From Pseudomonas koreensis (GTDB lineage: Bacteria; Pseudomonadota; Gammaproteobacteria; Pseudomonadales; Pseudomonadaceae), in assembly GCF_012986595.1 (NCBI RefSeq), contig NZ_JAAQYM010000001.1, positions 62,001 through 126,000 on the forward strand: a DNA stretch of 64,000 nucleotides, read 5' to 3'. The translations under genes and the position numbers were made by a program. Positions within the stretch are counted from its first letter, which is position 1; each line of letters begins with the position of its first letter. A model generated the notes under the pieces. It was not told the origin of the DNA and made no database searches. It saw nothing but the letters and a program-made list of their open reading frames with translations. This document shows, piece by piece, positions 45,160 through 52,885 of the stretch.

Positions 45160-46740
45160 ATGACAGGCGAAATAAACATCCTCCCGCTCCCGCCCACCAC
45201 CCCGGCGAACGCGCGTCCGCTGGCGATGAGCGGTGAGTTGCTCAAGCTGCTGACCCCGGTCGAAGGCTTGATCGGCGCCGGGCAAAGCGCCCAGGCCGAG
45301 GTGCTGTCGCTCAAGCAGGCGGACCAGACCTTTCAACTGTTGCTCAAGGTGACCGTCGACGGCGGCCGCCAGACCACCGTGCAAGCCAGCAGCAACCTGC
45401 CGCTGCCGACCGGGACCAACCTGGCCGTCACTCAGCCGTCGGCGGGCAATCTGGCGATCACCGTGCAACAGGCCATCGCCAGCAGCGTCGCCGCCCTCAC
45501 CCGCATCGACACCGCGCAGTTGCCGGTCGGTACGCTGTTGCAAGGCAAGGTGCTGACCTCGCAGACGCTACCGCAAGTGCCGGGGCAGCCGACGGTGTAC
45601 CGCTCGCTGGTGAGCCTGCTCAACACCGCGCAGAGCGGCGCCACGCTGGACATCGACAGCCCGACGCCCCTGCGCATCGGCACCCTGCTTTCGGCCTTGG
45701 TCGAGGATTCGCAGACGCTCAGGTTCGTGCCGCTGAGCAGCCGTCAGGATCAATTGGCGGTGAGCCAGCAACTGGTTGGCCAACAGAGCCGCCAGGGCTC
45801 GCTGGACGGTTTGCTCAACGCCTTGCAAAACCTGCCGAGCGACGACGATCAGACCTCGCAGGACCTGCGCGCCGCCGTCGTGCGCCTGCTCGCCAACCTG
45901 CCCGACGTGCAGCAGATGAGCACCGCCAAAGGTGTCGCCCTGGCCCTGGCCAACAGCGGCGCCTTCCTCGAAGCCAAGCTGCTGACCGGACAGAATCCGA
46001 CGCTGGCCCCGGACATGAAAGCCGATCTGCTCAAGCTGATCGCGCAACTGTCGCCGGGTGTGCCGGGCAATTCCAGTTTCAATGCGATCATCGCCGCCAA
46101 CACCTTGGCGCAGGCGTTGCCGAGTTTCGTGCGCAATGCCCTTGGCACACTCGGCCAGGTCAGCGCCAAACCGGTGCCGAGCAGTTTTCCGCTGCCTGAC
46201 CGCTTGCTGCAAAGCCAGGACGGCGAAGGTGATCTGGAGCATCTGCTGCGCCTCGCGGCAGCGGCCGTGTCGCGCCTGCAAAGCCATCAATTGTCGAGCC
46301 TGGAACAGACCGGCGTCACCGACGATGGCCGGTTGATGAGCACCTGGCAACTGGAAATCCCCATGCGCAACCTGCAGGACATCGTGCCGCTGCAGGTCAA
46401 GTTCCAGCGCGAAGAAGCGCCGGAAAGAGAGCCGCAACCCAATGAACGCCGTGACGAGCGCGAGCCCAGACAACAACTGTGGCGCGTCGATCTGGCGTTC
46501 GATATGGAACCGTTGGGGCCGATGCAGATTCAGGCCCAGTTGATTGCCGGCAGCCTGTCGAGCCAGCTCTGGGCCGAACGCCCGTACACCGCCGACCTGA
46601 TCGAAACCAACCTGTTTGCGCTGCGCCAGCGTCTGCTCGATCGTGGGCTGAACGTCGGCGATCTCGACTGCCACCTCGGCACGCCGCCGCAAGGCAACCA
46701 GACTCGTCTCGAACACCGCTGGGTGGATGAAACCGCATGA
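45160..46740 (+). CDS. FliK-family flagellar hook-length-control-like protein
   Basis: 526 aa from the ATG at 45160 (MTGEINILPLPP). The N-terminal two thirds is Gln/Ser/Leu-rich and low in motif content. The C-terminal 130 residues (WQLEIPMRNLQDIVPLQVKFQREEAPE ... WRVDLAFDMEPLGPMQIQAQLIAGSLSSQLWAERPYTADLI) match the Flg_hook domain that docks on the FlhB C-terminal domain. Pseudomonas usually has its main fliK with fliLMN, so this one between ccm and che is probably a paralogue. It overlaps a detached FlhB C-terminal domain by 4 bp, a meaningful pairing. Confidence 0.8.
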   Translation: MTGEINILPLPPTTPANARPLAMSGELLKLLTPVEGLIGAGQSAQAEVLSLKQADQTFQLLLKVTVDGGRQTTVQASSNLPLPTGTNLAVTQPSAGNLAITVQQAIASSVAALTRIDTAQLPVGTLLQGKVLTSQTLPQVPGQPTVYRSLVSLLNTAQSGATLDIDSPTPLRIGTLLSALVEDSQTLRFVPLSSRQDQLAVSQQLVGQQSRQGSLDGLLNALQNLPSDDDQTSQDLRAAVVRLLANLPDVQQMSTAKGVALALANSGAFLEAKLLTGQNPTLAPDMKADLLKLIAQLSPGVPGNSSFNAIIAANTLAQALPSFVRNALGTLGQVSAKPVPSSFPLPDRLLQSQDGEGDLEHLLRLAAAAVSRLQSHQLSSLEQTGVTDDGRLMSTWQLEIPMRNLQDIVPLQVKFQREEAPEREPQPNERRDEREPRQQLWRVDLAFDMEPLGPMQIQAQLIAGSLSSQLWAERPYTADLIETNLFALRQRLLDRGLNVGDLDCHLGTPPQGNQTRLEHRWVDETA

Positions 46741-47066
46741 ACGATTCCACTGCTCCACGCCAGGCCATCGCGCTCAAGTACGACGGCAACCACGCCCCGA
46801 CCCTCACCGCCAAGGGCGACGAGGAACTGGCCGAAGAAATCCTGCGGATCGCCCGCGATTGTGAAGTGCCGATCTACGAGAACGCCGAATTGGTGCGATT
46901 GTTGGCAAGGATGGAATTGGGCGACAGCATTCCCGAAGAGCTGTACCGCACGATTGCCGAGATCATCGCGTTTGCGTGGAATCTGAAGGGGAAATTCCCC
47001 GAGGGGCATGATCCGCAGGCGCCGATGGTCGAGAAGGACGTCACCGAGCGCGGGGATGATTATTAA
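46737..47066 (+). CDS. Stand-alone FlhB C-terminal-domain-like protein
   Basis: 109 aa matching only the cytoplasmic substrate-switch domain of FlhB/EscU. AIALKYDGNHAPTLTAKGDEELAEEILRIARDCEVPIYENAELVRLLARMELGDSIPEELYRTIAEIIAFAW corresponds to the region after the NPTH autocleavage site, which itself is absent. No membrane helices. Similar short FlhB-like proteins are known in flagellated bacteria, where one can substitute for the C-terminal domain of FlhB. Co-translated with the FliK-like gene, suggesting the two products interact. Confidence 0.85.
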   Translation: MNDSTAPRQAIALKYDGNHAPTLTAKGDEELAEEILRIARDCEVPIYENAELVRLLARMELGDSIPEELYRTIAEIIAFAWNLKGKFPEGHDPQAPMVEKDVTERGDDY

Positions 47067-47077
47067 GCCTTAAAAGC

Positions 47078-47150
47078 AAAAGATCGCAGCCTTCGGCAGC
47101 TCCTACATGAGATCTCTGTAGGAGCTGCCGAAGGCTGCGATCTTTTGATC
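47078..47150. repeat. REP pair (family B)
   Basis: Near-perfect inverted pair: GCAGCCTTCGGCAGCTCC and its reverse complement with only about 15 bp between them, followed by TTTTGATCTTG. It lies between convergent genes and may double as a terminator. Confidence 0.88.
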
Positions 47151-47177
47151 TTGCTTACCGCTAAAAGCTCGAAGCTA

Positions 47178-47573
47178 CTAGCTGTTTTTGTGCAGTTTGC
47201 GCATCAACTCCGCCTCAGCCTGGGTCAACCCGCAGGACTGAGTCAGCTCATCGACGCTCGCGCCCATCCCCACCAGCTTCGCCGCCTGGGCGAATGACAG
47301 GCTCGATGGATCGCGCTGTTCCAGCGCAACAATCTTGTCCGGCAACGGACCGACTACCGAGCGCAGCTCGTGCAGGGCTTCGCCCATGCGCACGTTGCCG
47401 TTCTGATAGTCGTCGACGCGCTTGGCCAGATCCTTGATGCGCTGGTCACGCAGCGCATCGCCCTGAGCCTGTTGCGCCGCGATCAACCGCTGCGCCTTGA
47501 TGTACGCCAGAAACATTGCCAGCGTGCCTGCCCAGAAGAGGAACAGGACAATGACCGCCACCTCGAGAATCAA
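47178..47573 (-). CDS. DUF2802 protein downstream of cheW
   Basis: 131 aa. An N-terminal membrane helix (about 2-23) is followed by a coiled-coil-like stretch (27-60: AQRLIAAQQAQGDALRDQRIKDLAKRVDDYQNG) and a C-terminal helical segment that could be a small helix-turn-helix (SFAQAAKLVGMGASVDELTQSCGLTQAEAELMRKLH). The start is a TTG placed directly after the cheW stop (TGATTG), so it is translationally coupled. Function unknown; consistently found behind cheW in Pseudomonas. Confidence 0.8.
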   Translation of the reverse strand: MILEVAVIVLFLFWAGTLAMFLAYIKAQRLIAAQQAQGDALRDQRIKDLAKRVDDYQNGNVRMGEALHELRSVVGPLPDKIVALEQRDPSSLSFAQAAKLVGMGASVDELTQSCGLTQAEAELMRKLHKNS

Positions 47574-48059
47574 TCAGATGCTCTCCAGTTCCGACCATTC
47601 TTCTTCACTCATCATCTTGTCCAGCTCGACCAGGATCAGCAACTCGTTGTTCTTGTTGCACACGCCCTGGATGAACTTGGCCGACTCTTCGTTACCGACG
47701 TTTGGCGCGGTCTCGATTTCCGACTGACGCAGGTAAACCACTTCAGCCACGCTGTCGACCATGATGCCAACGACTTGTTTGTCGGCTTCGATGATGACGA
47801 TACGGGTGTTGTCGCTGATCTCGCCGCTGTTCAGGCCGAAGCGCTGACGGGTGTCGATCACGGTGACCACGTTACCGCGCAGGTTGATGATGCCCAGCAC
47901 GTAGCTTGGCGCACCCGGCACCGGAGCGATCTCGGTGTAGCGCAGCACTTCCTGAACGCGCATCACGTTGATGCCGTAGGTTTCGTTGTCCAGCTTGAAG
48001 GTCACCCATTGCAGGATCGGATCTTCAGAACCTTTTGCATTCGTCGCCTGACTACTCAT
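47574..48059 (-). CDS. cheW: Chemotaxis coupling protein CheW
   Basis: Adaptor linking chemoreceptors to CheA in polar signalling arrays. 161 aa, single CheW domain. Motifs are WVTFKLDNETYGINVMRVQEVLRYTEIAPVPGAPSYVLGIINLRGNVVTVIDTRQRFGL and VVGIMVDSVAEVVYLRQSEIE. The last gene but one of the chemotaxis segment; about 90 bp separate it from parP. Confidence 0.95.
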   Translation of the reverse strand: MSSQATNAKGSEDPILQWVTFKLDNETYGINVMRVQEVLRYTEIAPVPGAPSYVLGIINLRGNVVTVIDTRQRFGLNSGEISDNTRIVIIEADKQVVGIMVDSVAEVVYLRQSEIETAPNVGNEESAKFIQGVCNKNNELLILVELDKMMSEEEWSELESI

Positions 48060-48149
48060 ACCCTGACCCCTCGAAAAAACCGCACTGGGCGGTGTGTGTT
48101 CTGTGTGGAGGCATTGAAAAATGCCATCGCCTGATTGTTATGTCGGCTG

Positions 48150-49100
48150 CTATGTCGATTTATGTAGCGGCTTGTGGCCGCCCAAGTGCTTTGCGCCGCC
48201 ACTGGCGATCAACTCGGCCAGCGCGGATACATCAAGCAATGCACACATGTGCTCAATCACCGTGCCGGCGAGCCATGGCCGCTGACCCCGGTGACTTCTC
48301 CATTTGATTTCATTCGGGTCCAGGCGCAACGAACGGCTGACCTGATGCACGGCCAGACCCCATTCGTAACCTTGTACCGAAATCACGTACTGCAGGCCCT
48401 GACGGAAGTCATCGCGATAGCGATCCGGCATGACCCAACGCGCCGTGTCCAACACTTTCAGATTGCCGGCCTGGCTCGGCAGAATCCCGAGGAACCATTC
48501 CGGCTGACCGAACAGCGGCGTCAGCTCGTGCCCGGCCAGTGAATAAATCGAACCGAGGCACACCAGCGGCACCGCCAGGGTCAACCCGGCGACATCGAAC
48601 AACAGGCATTCGAAGGCCTCGGAGGCCCACGCTGGACGCCCCTCGGTCTCTACCGGTGGCGGCGTGTTGTTCGGTGGCAGATGGACTTCCACCAGCGGCG
48701 GCACCAGCGCCTGCTCGACGGGTGCGGGTGCAACCGGTGTCGGTTCAACCACCACCGGTTCCGGCGCGGTTTTCAGCAACTGGGTTTGCAGCAGCGGTGC
48801 CAGTGTCGAAACCGGCGCACGCAGCGGCTCGGCCTCTTCAATCAATGCGACGGGTGCCTTGGCCGCCGGCGCGGCGGCAGGCGCGGCAAGCGGAGCGGCA
48901 GGTTTGACGGCTTTTTGCGCATCACGCGCCTGCTCTTCCAGTACCGCGGCCTGGAACTCGTCCAGCGCCTCGGAGCTTTCGATCACTTCGACTGGCGCCT
49001 CGACTGGCGGCAACTCGTCAGGAATCTCCTGCAGCAAGCTGTCCAGATAGGACTGCAGCGCCAGTTGCGGCTTCGACGTCAACTTCAGCGGCCGATTCAT
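48150..49100 (-). CDS. parP: CheW-domain array-localisation protein ParP
   Basis: 316 aa. The N-terminus (NRPLKLTSKPQLALQSYLDSLLQEIP) is followed by a long Ala/Pro/Glu-rich linker (about 30-165) and a C-terminal CheW-like domain (about 167-310; CLLFDVAGLTLAVPLVCLGSIYSL, WFLGILPSQAGNLKVLDTARWVMP). In Vibrio and Pseudomonas this partner of the ParA-like ParC couples CheA arrays to the pole. The ATG at 49100 sits just after a G-rich ribosome-binding site contiguous with a REP element. Positioned between parC and cheW as in other pseudomonads. Confidence 0.88.
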   Translation of the reverse strand: MNRPLKLTSKPQLALQSYLDSLLQEIPDELPPVEAPVEVIESSEALDEFQAAVLEEQARDAQKAVKPAAPLAAPAAAPAAKAPVALIEEAEPLRAPVSTLAPLLQTQLLKTAPEPVVVEPTPVAPAPVEQALVPPLVEVHLPPNNTPPPVETEGRPAWASEAFECLLFDVAGLTLAVPLVCLGSIYSLAGHELTPLFGQPEWFLGILPSQAGNLKVLDTARWVMPDRYRDDFRQGLQYVISVQGYEWGLAVHQVSRSLRLDPNEIKWRSHRGQRPWLAGTVIEHMCALLDVSALAELIASGGAKHLGGHKPLHKST

Positions 49101-49111
49101 ACGCACCCCCC

Positions 49112-49202
49112 TGTAGGAGCTGCGGAACGCTGCGATCTTTTGATCTTTTCAGAAGCACCACAAAGCAAGATCAAAAGATCGCAGCCTGCGGCAGCTCCTA
49201 CA
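49112..49202. repeat. REP pair (family B) between parC and parP
   Basis: Inverted copies related to GTAGGAGCTGC...GCTGCGATC, with the left copy altered (CGGAACGC). It lies within the chemotaxis transcription unit, immediately 5' of the parP ribosome-binding site. Confidence 0.82.
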
Positions 49203-49218
49203 CGAAGAGAGATCATGC

Positions 49219-50007
49219 TCAAGCCACCTGCGGAACAAGTTGTTGTGCCAACAGATGCTTGAGCAGCGCGCGGTAAGCCAGCACGCCCCGGCTCTTGCCG
49301 TCGAATTGCGAAGGCGTGACACCGGCCCGGCTCGCGTCGCGCATACGGGTATCAACCGGGATGTAGCCCTGCCAGATTTCCTCGGGGAATTTGTCCCGCA
49401 ATACGCGCAAGGTGCCCAGCGACGCCTGGGTACGGCGGTCGAACAGGGTCGGCACGATGCTGAACGGCAGCGCCTGTTTACGCGAGCGGTTGATCATCGC
49501 CAAGGTGTTGACCATGCGTTCCAGGCCTTTGACGGCCAGGTGTTCGGTCTGCACCGGGATCACCAGTTGCTGGCTCGCGGCCAGGGCGTTGACCATCAGC
49601 ACGCCGAGCAGCGGCGGGCTGTCGATGATCGCGTAATCGAAGTCCTGCCACAGCTGCGCCAGACTCTTGGCGATCACCAAGCCGAGGCCACTTTGCCCCG
49701 GCGACTGGCGCTCGAGGGTCGCGAGTGCGGTGCTCGACGGCAGCAGCGAAATGCGTTCGTCGCTGGTCGACAGCAGCAACTGCCCGGGCAAGCCTTGCGG
49801 CACGCTGCCCTTGTGCAGAAACAGGTCGTAGTTGCTGTGTTCCAGGCTGTCGGGGTCGTAGCCGAAATAGCTGGTCATCGAGCCGTGCGGGTCGAGATCG
49901 ACCACAACCACGCGCTTGCCCGCCTCCGCCAGCAATCCGGCTAAAGCGATGGAAGATGTGGTTTTACCGACACCACCCTTTTGATTGGCGACTGCCCAGA
50001 CTCTCAT
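49219..50007 (-). CDS. parC: ParA-like ATPase ParC for chemotaxis-array placement
   Basis: 262 aa ParA/MinD-type ATPase. The deviant Walker A is ANQKGGVGKTTSSIALAGLLAE (residues 7-28), Walker A' is VVVDLDPHGSMTSYFGYD, and Walker B is YAIIDSPPLLG. It positions chemotaxis arrays at the cell pole through ParP; it is not the chromosome-partition ParA, since no parB or parS adjoins. It lies between motD and parP in the canonical order. Confidence 0.92.
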   Translation of the reverse strand: MRVWAVANQKGGVGKTTSSIALAGLLAEAGKRVVVVDLDPHGSMTSYFGYDPDSLEHSNYDLFLHKGSVPQGLPGQLLLSTSDERISLLPSSTALATLERQSPGQSGLGLVIAKSLAQLWQDFDYAIIDSPPLLGVLMVNALAASQQLVIPVQTEHLAVKGLERMVNTLAMINRSRKQALPFSIVPTLFDRRTQASLGTLRVLRDKFPEEIWQGYIPVDTRMRDASRAGVTPSQFDGKSRGVLAYRALLKHLLAQQLVPQVA

Positions 50008-50050
50008 TCAGTTCGTTCCTCCCGGCCGAGATGCTCGACCGAGACATAGC

Positions 50051-50941
50051 TCAGCGTATTAATGCGGGTGACGGAGAATTGACGGCACTCTCGCGTCCCG
50101 GCGTCTTGACCGGGGTCGGTGCAGTTTGTGTGCCAGCGCGCTTCAACGCCGCGTCCGGTTGTGCATTCGCGGTTCCGGTACCGGTCAGACTGCGGCGCAC
50201 ATCGAGATTGCGCGACACCACCAGCACCACCCGACGGTTTTTCGCGCGGCCCTCGGCCGTGGCGTTGTTGGCCACTGGCTGGAACTCGCCGTAGCCTACC
50301 GAGGCCAGACGGCCAGGGTTCACCCCCTGCATCGCCAGCATCCGCACGATGCTGGCCGAACGCGCCGAGGACAGCTCCCAGTTGGTCGGGTACTGCGCGG
50401 TGCGAATCGGCTGATCGTCGGTAAAGCCTTCGACGTGGATCGGGTTGTCGAACGGTTTGAGGATCGCCGCCACCTTGTCGATGATGTTGAAGGCGATGTC
50501 GCTCGGCATGGCGTCGCCGCTGCCGAACAACAGGCTGGAATTGAGTTCGATCTCGACCCACAACTCGTTGCCGCGCACGGTCATCTGGTTAGAGGCGATC
50601 AGGTCGCCAAACGCGGCGCTGATGTCATCGGCGATGCTTTTCAACGGATCGCTGGCCCCGGCGATACCGGCGTCGACCTGCTCGGCGTCCTTGACCAGCG
50701 GCTTGGCCGGGGTCACGGTCTTCGGTCGTTCGTCACCAATCGGGATCGGCTTGAGCGAGCGGTCGGAGTCGGTGAAAACCCCGATCAGCGCTTCGGAAAT
50801 GACCTTGTATTTGCCTTCGTTGATCGACGAGATCGAGTACATCACCACGAAGAACGCGAACAGCAGCGTGATGAAATCCGCGTAGGACACGAGCCAGCGC
50901 TCGTGGTTGACGTGTTCTTCCTGATGCCTGCGACGGGCCAT
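50051..50941 (-). CDS. motD: Flagellar stator protein MotD (MotB family)
   Basis: 296 aa. An N-terminal cytoplasmic stretch precedes one membrane helix with the proton-carrying aspartate in WLVSYADFITLLFAFFVVMYSIS (D22). The C-terminal OmpA/MotB peptidoglycan-binding domain contains IHVEGFTDDQPIRTAQYPTNWELSSARSASIVRML and GRLASVGYGEFQPVANNATAEGRAKNRRV. MotCD is the stator pair important for swarming and high-load swimming in Pseudomonas. It starts 12 bp after motC. Confidence 0.95.
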   Translation of the reverse strand: MARRRHQEEHVNHERWLVSYADFITLLFAFFVVMYSISSINEGKYKVISEALIGVFTDSDRSLKPIPIGDERPKTVTPAKPLVKDAEQVDAGIAGASDPLKSIADDISAAFGDLIASNQMTVRGNELWVEIELNSSLLFGSGDAMPSDIAFNIIDKVAAILKPFDNPIHVEGFTDDQPIRTAQYPTNWELSSARSASIVRMLAMQGVNPGRLASVGYGEFQPVANNATAEGRAKNRRVVLVVSRNLDVRRSLTGTGTANAQPDAALKRAGTQTAPTPVKTPGRESAVNSPSPALIR

Positions 50942-50953
50942 GAGGTTATTCCC

Positions 50954-51694
50954 TTAATCCATGAAGCCTTGCAGCTTCAACTCAATGGAGCGAGGGTTTT
51001 CACCTTCGGCGATCGACAAGATCCCTTCCAACAACATTTCGCGATAACGCGACTGCCGCAACGCGATTGACTTGAGCTTGGCCGCCACCGGCAGCAACAC
51101 CAGGTTGGCACTGGCAACACCGTAGATGGTGGCGACGAAGGCCACGGCGATGCCGCTGCCCAGTTGGGTCGGATCGGCGAGGTTGCCCATCACGTGAATC
51201 AGGCCCATCACCGCACCGATGATGCCGATGGTCGGCGCGTAGCCGCCCATGCTTTCAAAGACTTTGGCGGCTTCGATGTCGCGGGCTTCCTGGGTGTAGA
51301 AATCCACTTCGAGGATGCTGCGGATCGCTTCCGGCTCGGCGCCATCGACCAGCAGTTGCAGGCCCTTGCGCGAGTAGTTGTCCGGTTCGGCATCGGCTAC
51401 GCCTTCCAGCCCGAGCAGGCCTTCCTTGCGTGCGGTGAGGCTCCAGTTGACCACGCGGTCGATACCGCCGGCCAGGTCCACCCGCGGCGGAAACAGGATC
51501 CAGGCGAGGATCTGCATGGCGCGCTTGAAGGCGCTCATCGGCGATTGCAGCAGCGCGGCACCGATGGTGCCACCGAGGACGATCAGCGCCGCCGGGCCGT
51601 TGGCCAGCGCGCCGAGGTGACCGCCTTCAAGGTAATTGCCGCCGATGATGGCGACGAACGCCATGATGATCCCGATAAGGCTTAGAACATCCAT
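50954..51694 (-). CDS. motC: Flagellar stator protein MotC (MotA family)
   Basis: 246 aa, four membrane helices with a large cytoplasmic loop between the second and third. Typical features are GALANGPAALIVLGGTIGAALLQSP, RKEGLLGLEG and MGGYAPTIGIIGAVMGLIHVMGNL. The ATG at 51694 overlaps the cheB stop by one base (TGATG), so translation is coupled. Forms the stator with MotD. Confidence 0.95.
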   Translation of the reverse strand: MDVLSLIGIIMAFVAIIGGNYLEGGHLGALANGPAALIVLGGTIGAALLQSPMSAFKRAMQILAWILFPPRVDLAGGIDRVVNWSLTARKEGLLGLEGVADAEPDNYSRKGLQLLVDGAEPEAIRSILEVDFYTQEARDIEAAKVFESMGGYAPTIGIIGAVMGLIHVMGNLADPTQLGSGIAVAFVATIYGVASANLVLLPVAAKLKSIALRQSRYREMLLEGILSIAEGENPRSIELKLQGFMD

Positions 51695-52836
51695 CAGATA
51701 CACGCCTCGACGATGTGCTTGCCGATGTCGTCCAGGCCGTACACCGCGTCAGCCAGATCGGCTTTGACGATGGCCATCGGCATCCCGTAGATGACGCAGC
51801 TGGCTTCGTCCTGCGCCCACACCGAGCTGCCGCCCTGCTTGAGCAGACGCGCGCCTTCGCGGCCGTCGGCGCCCATGCCGGTCAACACCACCGCCAGAAC
51901 TTTGTCACCGTAGGACTTGGCGGCGGAACCGAAGGTGATGTCCACGCACGGTTTGTAATTCAGACGCTCGTCGCCCGGGAGGATTTTCACCGCGCCACGG
52001 CCGTCGATCATCATCTGCTTGCCACCCGGCGCCAGCAGCGCCAGGCCCGGACGCAGGATGTCGCCATCCTCGGCTTCCTTGACGCTGATGCGGCACAGCT
52101 TGTCCAGACGCTCGGCAAACGCTTTGGTGAACGCCGCCGGCATGTGCTGGATCAGCACGATCGGTGCCGGGAAGTTCGCCGGCAACTGGGTCAGCACCCG
52201 TTGCAGGGCAACCGGGCCGCCGGTCGAGGTGCCGATGGCGACCAGTTTGTAGGCTTTGCGTTTCGGTGCCGGCGACGAAGCGCTGGCCGCCGGGGCGCGG
52301 CTGGCAACAGGTGCAGGCGCAGGCGCCGGACGTGTCGGAGCGCTGCTGCCGTGGCTGCTGAAGCTCGATGCCGCCGGAGCCGGCGCAGGCGTCGGTGCAG
52401 CGGCCGGAGCCGGCGCACTGTAAGCACTGAAACGACGATTACTGCGCGAGATGCTGTGAACCTTCTCGCACAGCAGTTGCTTGACCTTCTCGGGGTTACG
52501 CGAGATGTCTTCGAAATTCTTCGGCAGGAAATCCACCGCGCCAGCGTCCAGCGCATCCAGGGTCACCCGGGCGCCTTCATGCGTCAGCGAGGAGAACATC
52601 AACACCGGGGTCGGGCAGCGCTGCATGATGTGCCGCACCGCCGTGATGCCATCCATCATCGGCATCTCGTAGTCCATGGTGATCACGTCCGGCTTGAGGG
52701 CCAGGGCCTGATCGATCGCCTCTTTACCGTTGGTGGCCGTGCCGACCACCTGGATGCTCGGATCCGCTGAAAGAATTTCCGAGACGCGGCGGCGGAAAAA
52801 ACCCGAATCGTCCACCACCAGGACTTTGACTGCCAT
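51694..52836 (-). CDS. cheB: Chemotaxis protein-glutamate methylesterase CheB
   Basis: Demethylates chemoreceptors after phosphorylation by CheA. 380 aa. Receiver domain (1-125) with phospho-acceptor D55 in [14 protein letters not shown] long Ala/Pro-rich linker (about 140-195) is followed by the CheB methylesterase domain, with the catalytic serine in [13 protein letters not shown], then [18 protein letters not shown] and the aspartate region [12 protein letters not shown]. The ATG at 52836 is the natural start of the receiver domain. About 50 bp downstream of cheA. Confidence 0.95.
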   Translation of the reverse strand: MAVKVLVVDDSGFFRRRVSEILSADPSIQVVGTATNGKEAIDQALALKPDVITMDYEMPMMDGITAVRHIMQRCPTPVLMFSSLTHEGARVTLDALDAGAVDFLPKNFEDISRNPEKVKQLLCEKVHSISRSNRRFSAYSAPAPAAAPTPAPAPAASSFSSHGSSAPTRPAPAPAPVASRAPAASASSPAPKRKAYKLVAIGTSTGGPVALQRVLTQLPANFPAPIVLIQHMPAAFTKAFAERLDKLCRISVKEAEDGDILRPGLALLAPGGKQMMIDGRGAVKILPGDERLNYKPCVDITFGSAAKSYGDKVLAVVLTGMGADGREGARLLKQGGSSVWAQDEASCVIYGMPMAIVKADLADAVYGLDDIGKHIVEACI

Positions 52837-52885
52837 AAACACTCCATTAGGTGCAGCGGGACGTTGTCGCCCCGCCGCCCCGGAT

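Noticed and set aside
49219..50007. Chromosome-partition ParA
   Set aside because: Gene context (motCD, parP, cheW) and absence of parB/parS indicate the chemotaxis ParC.
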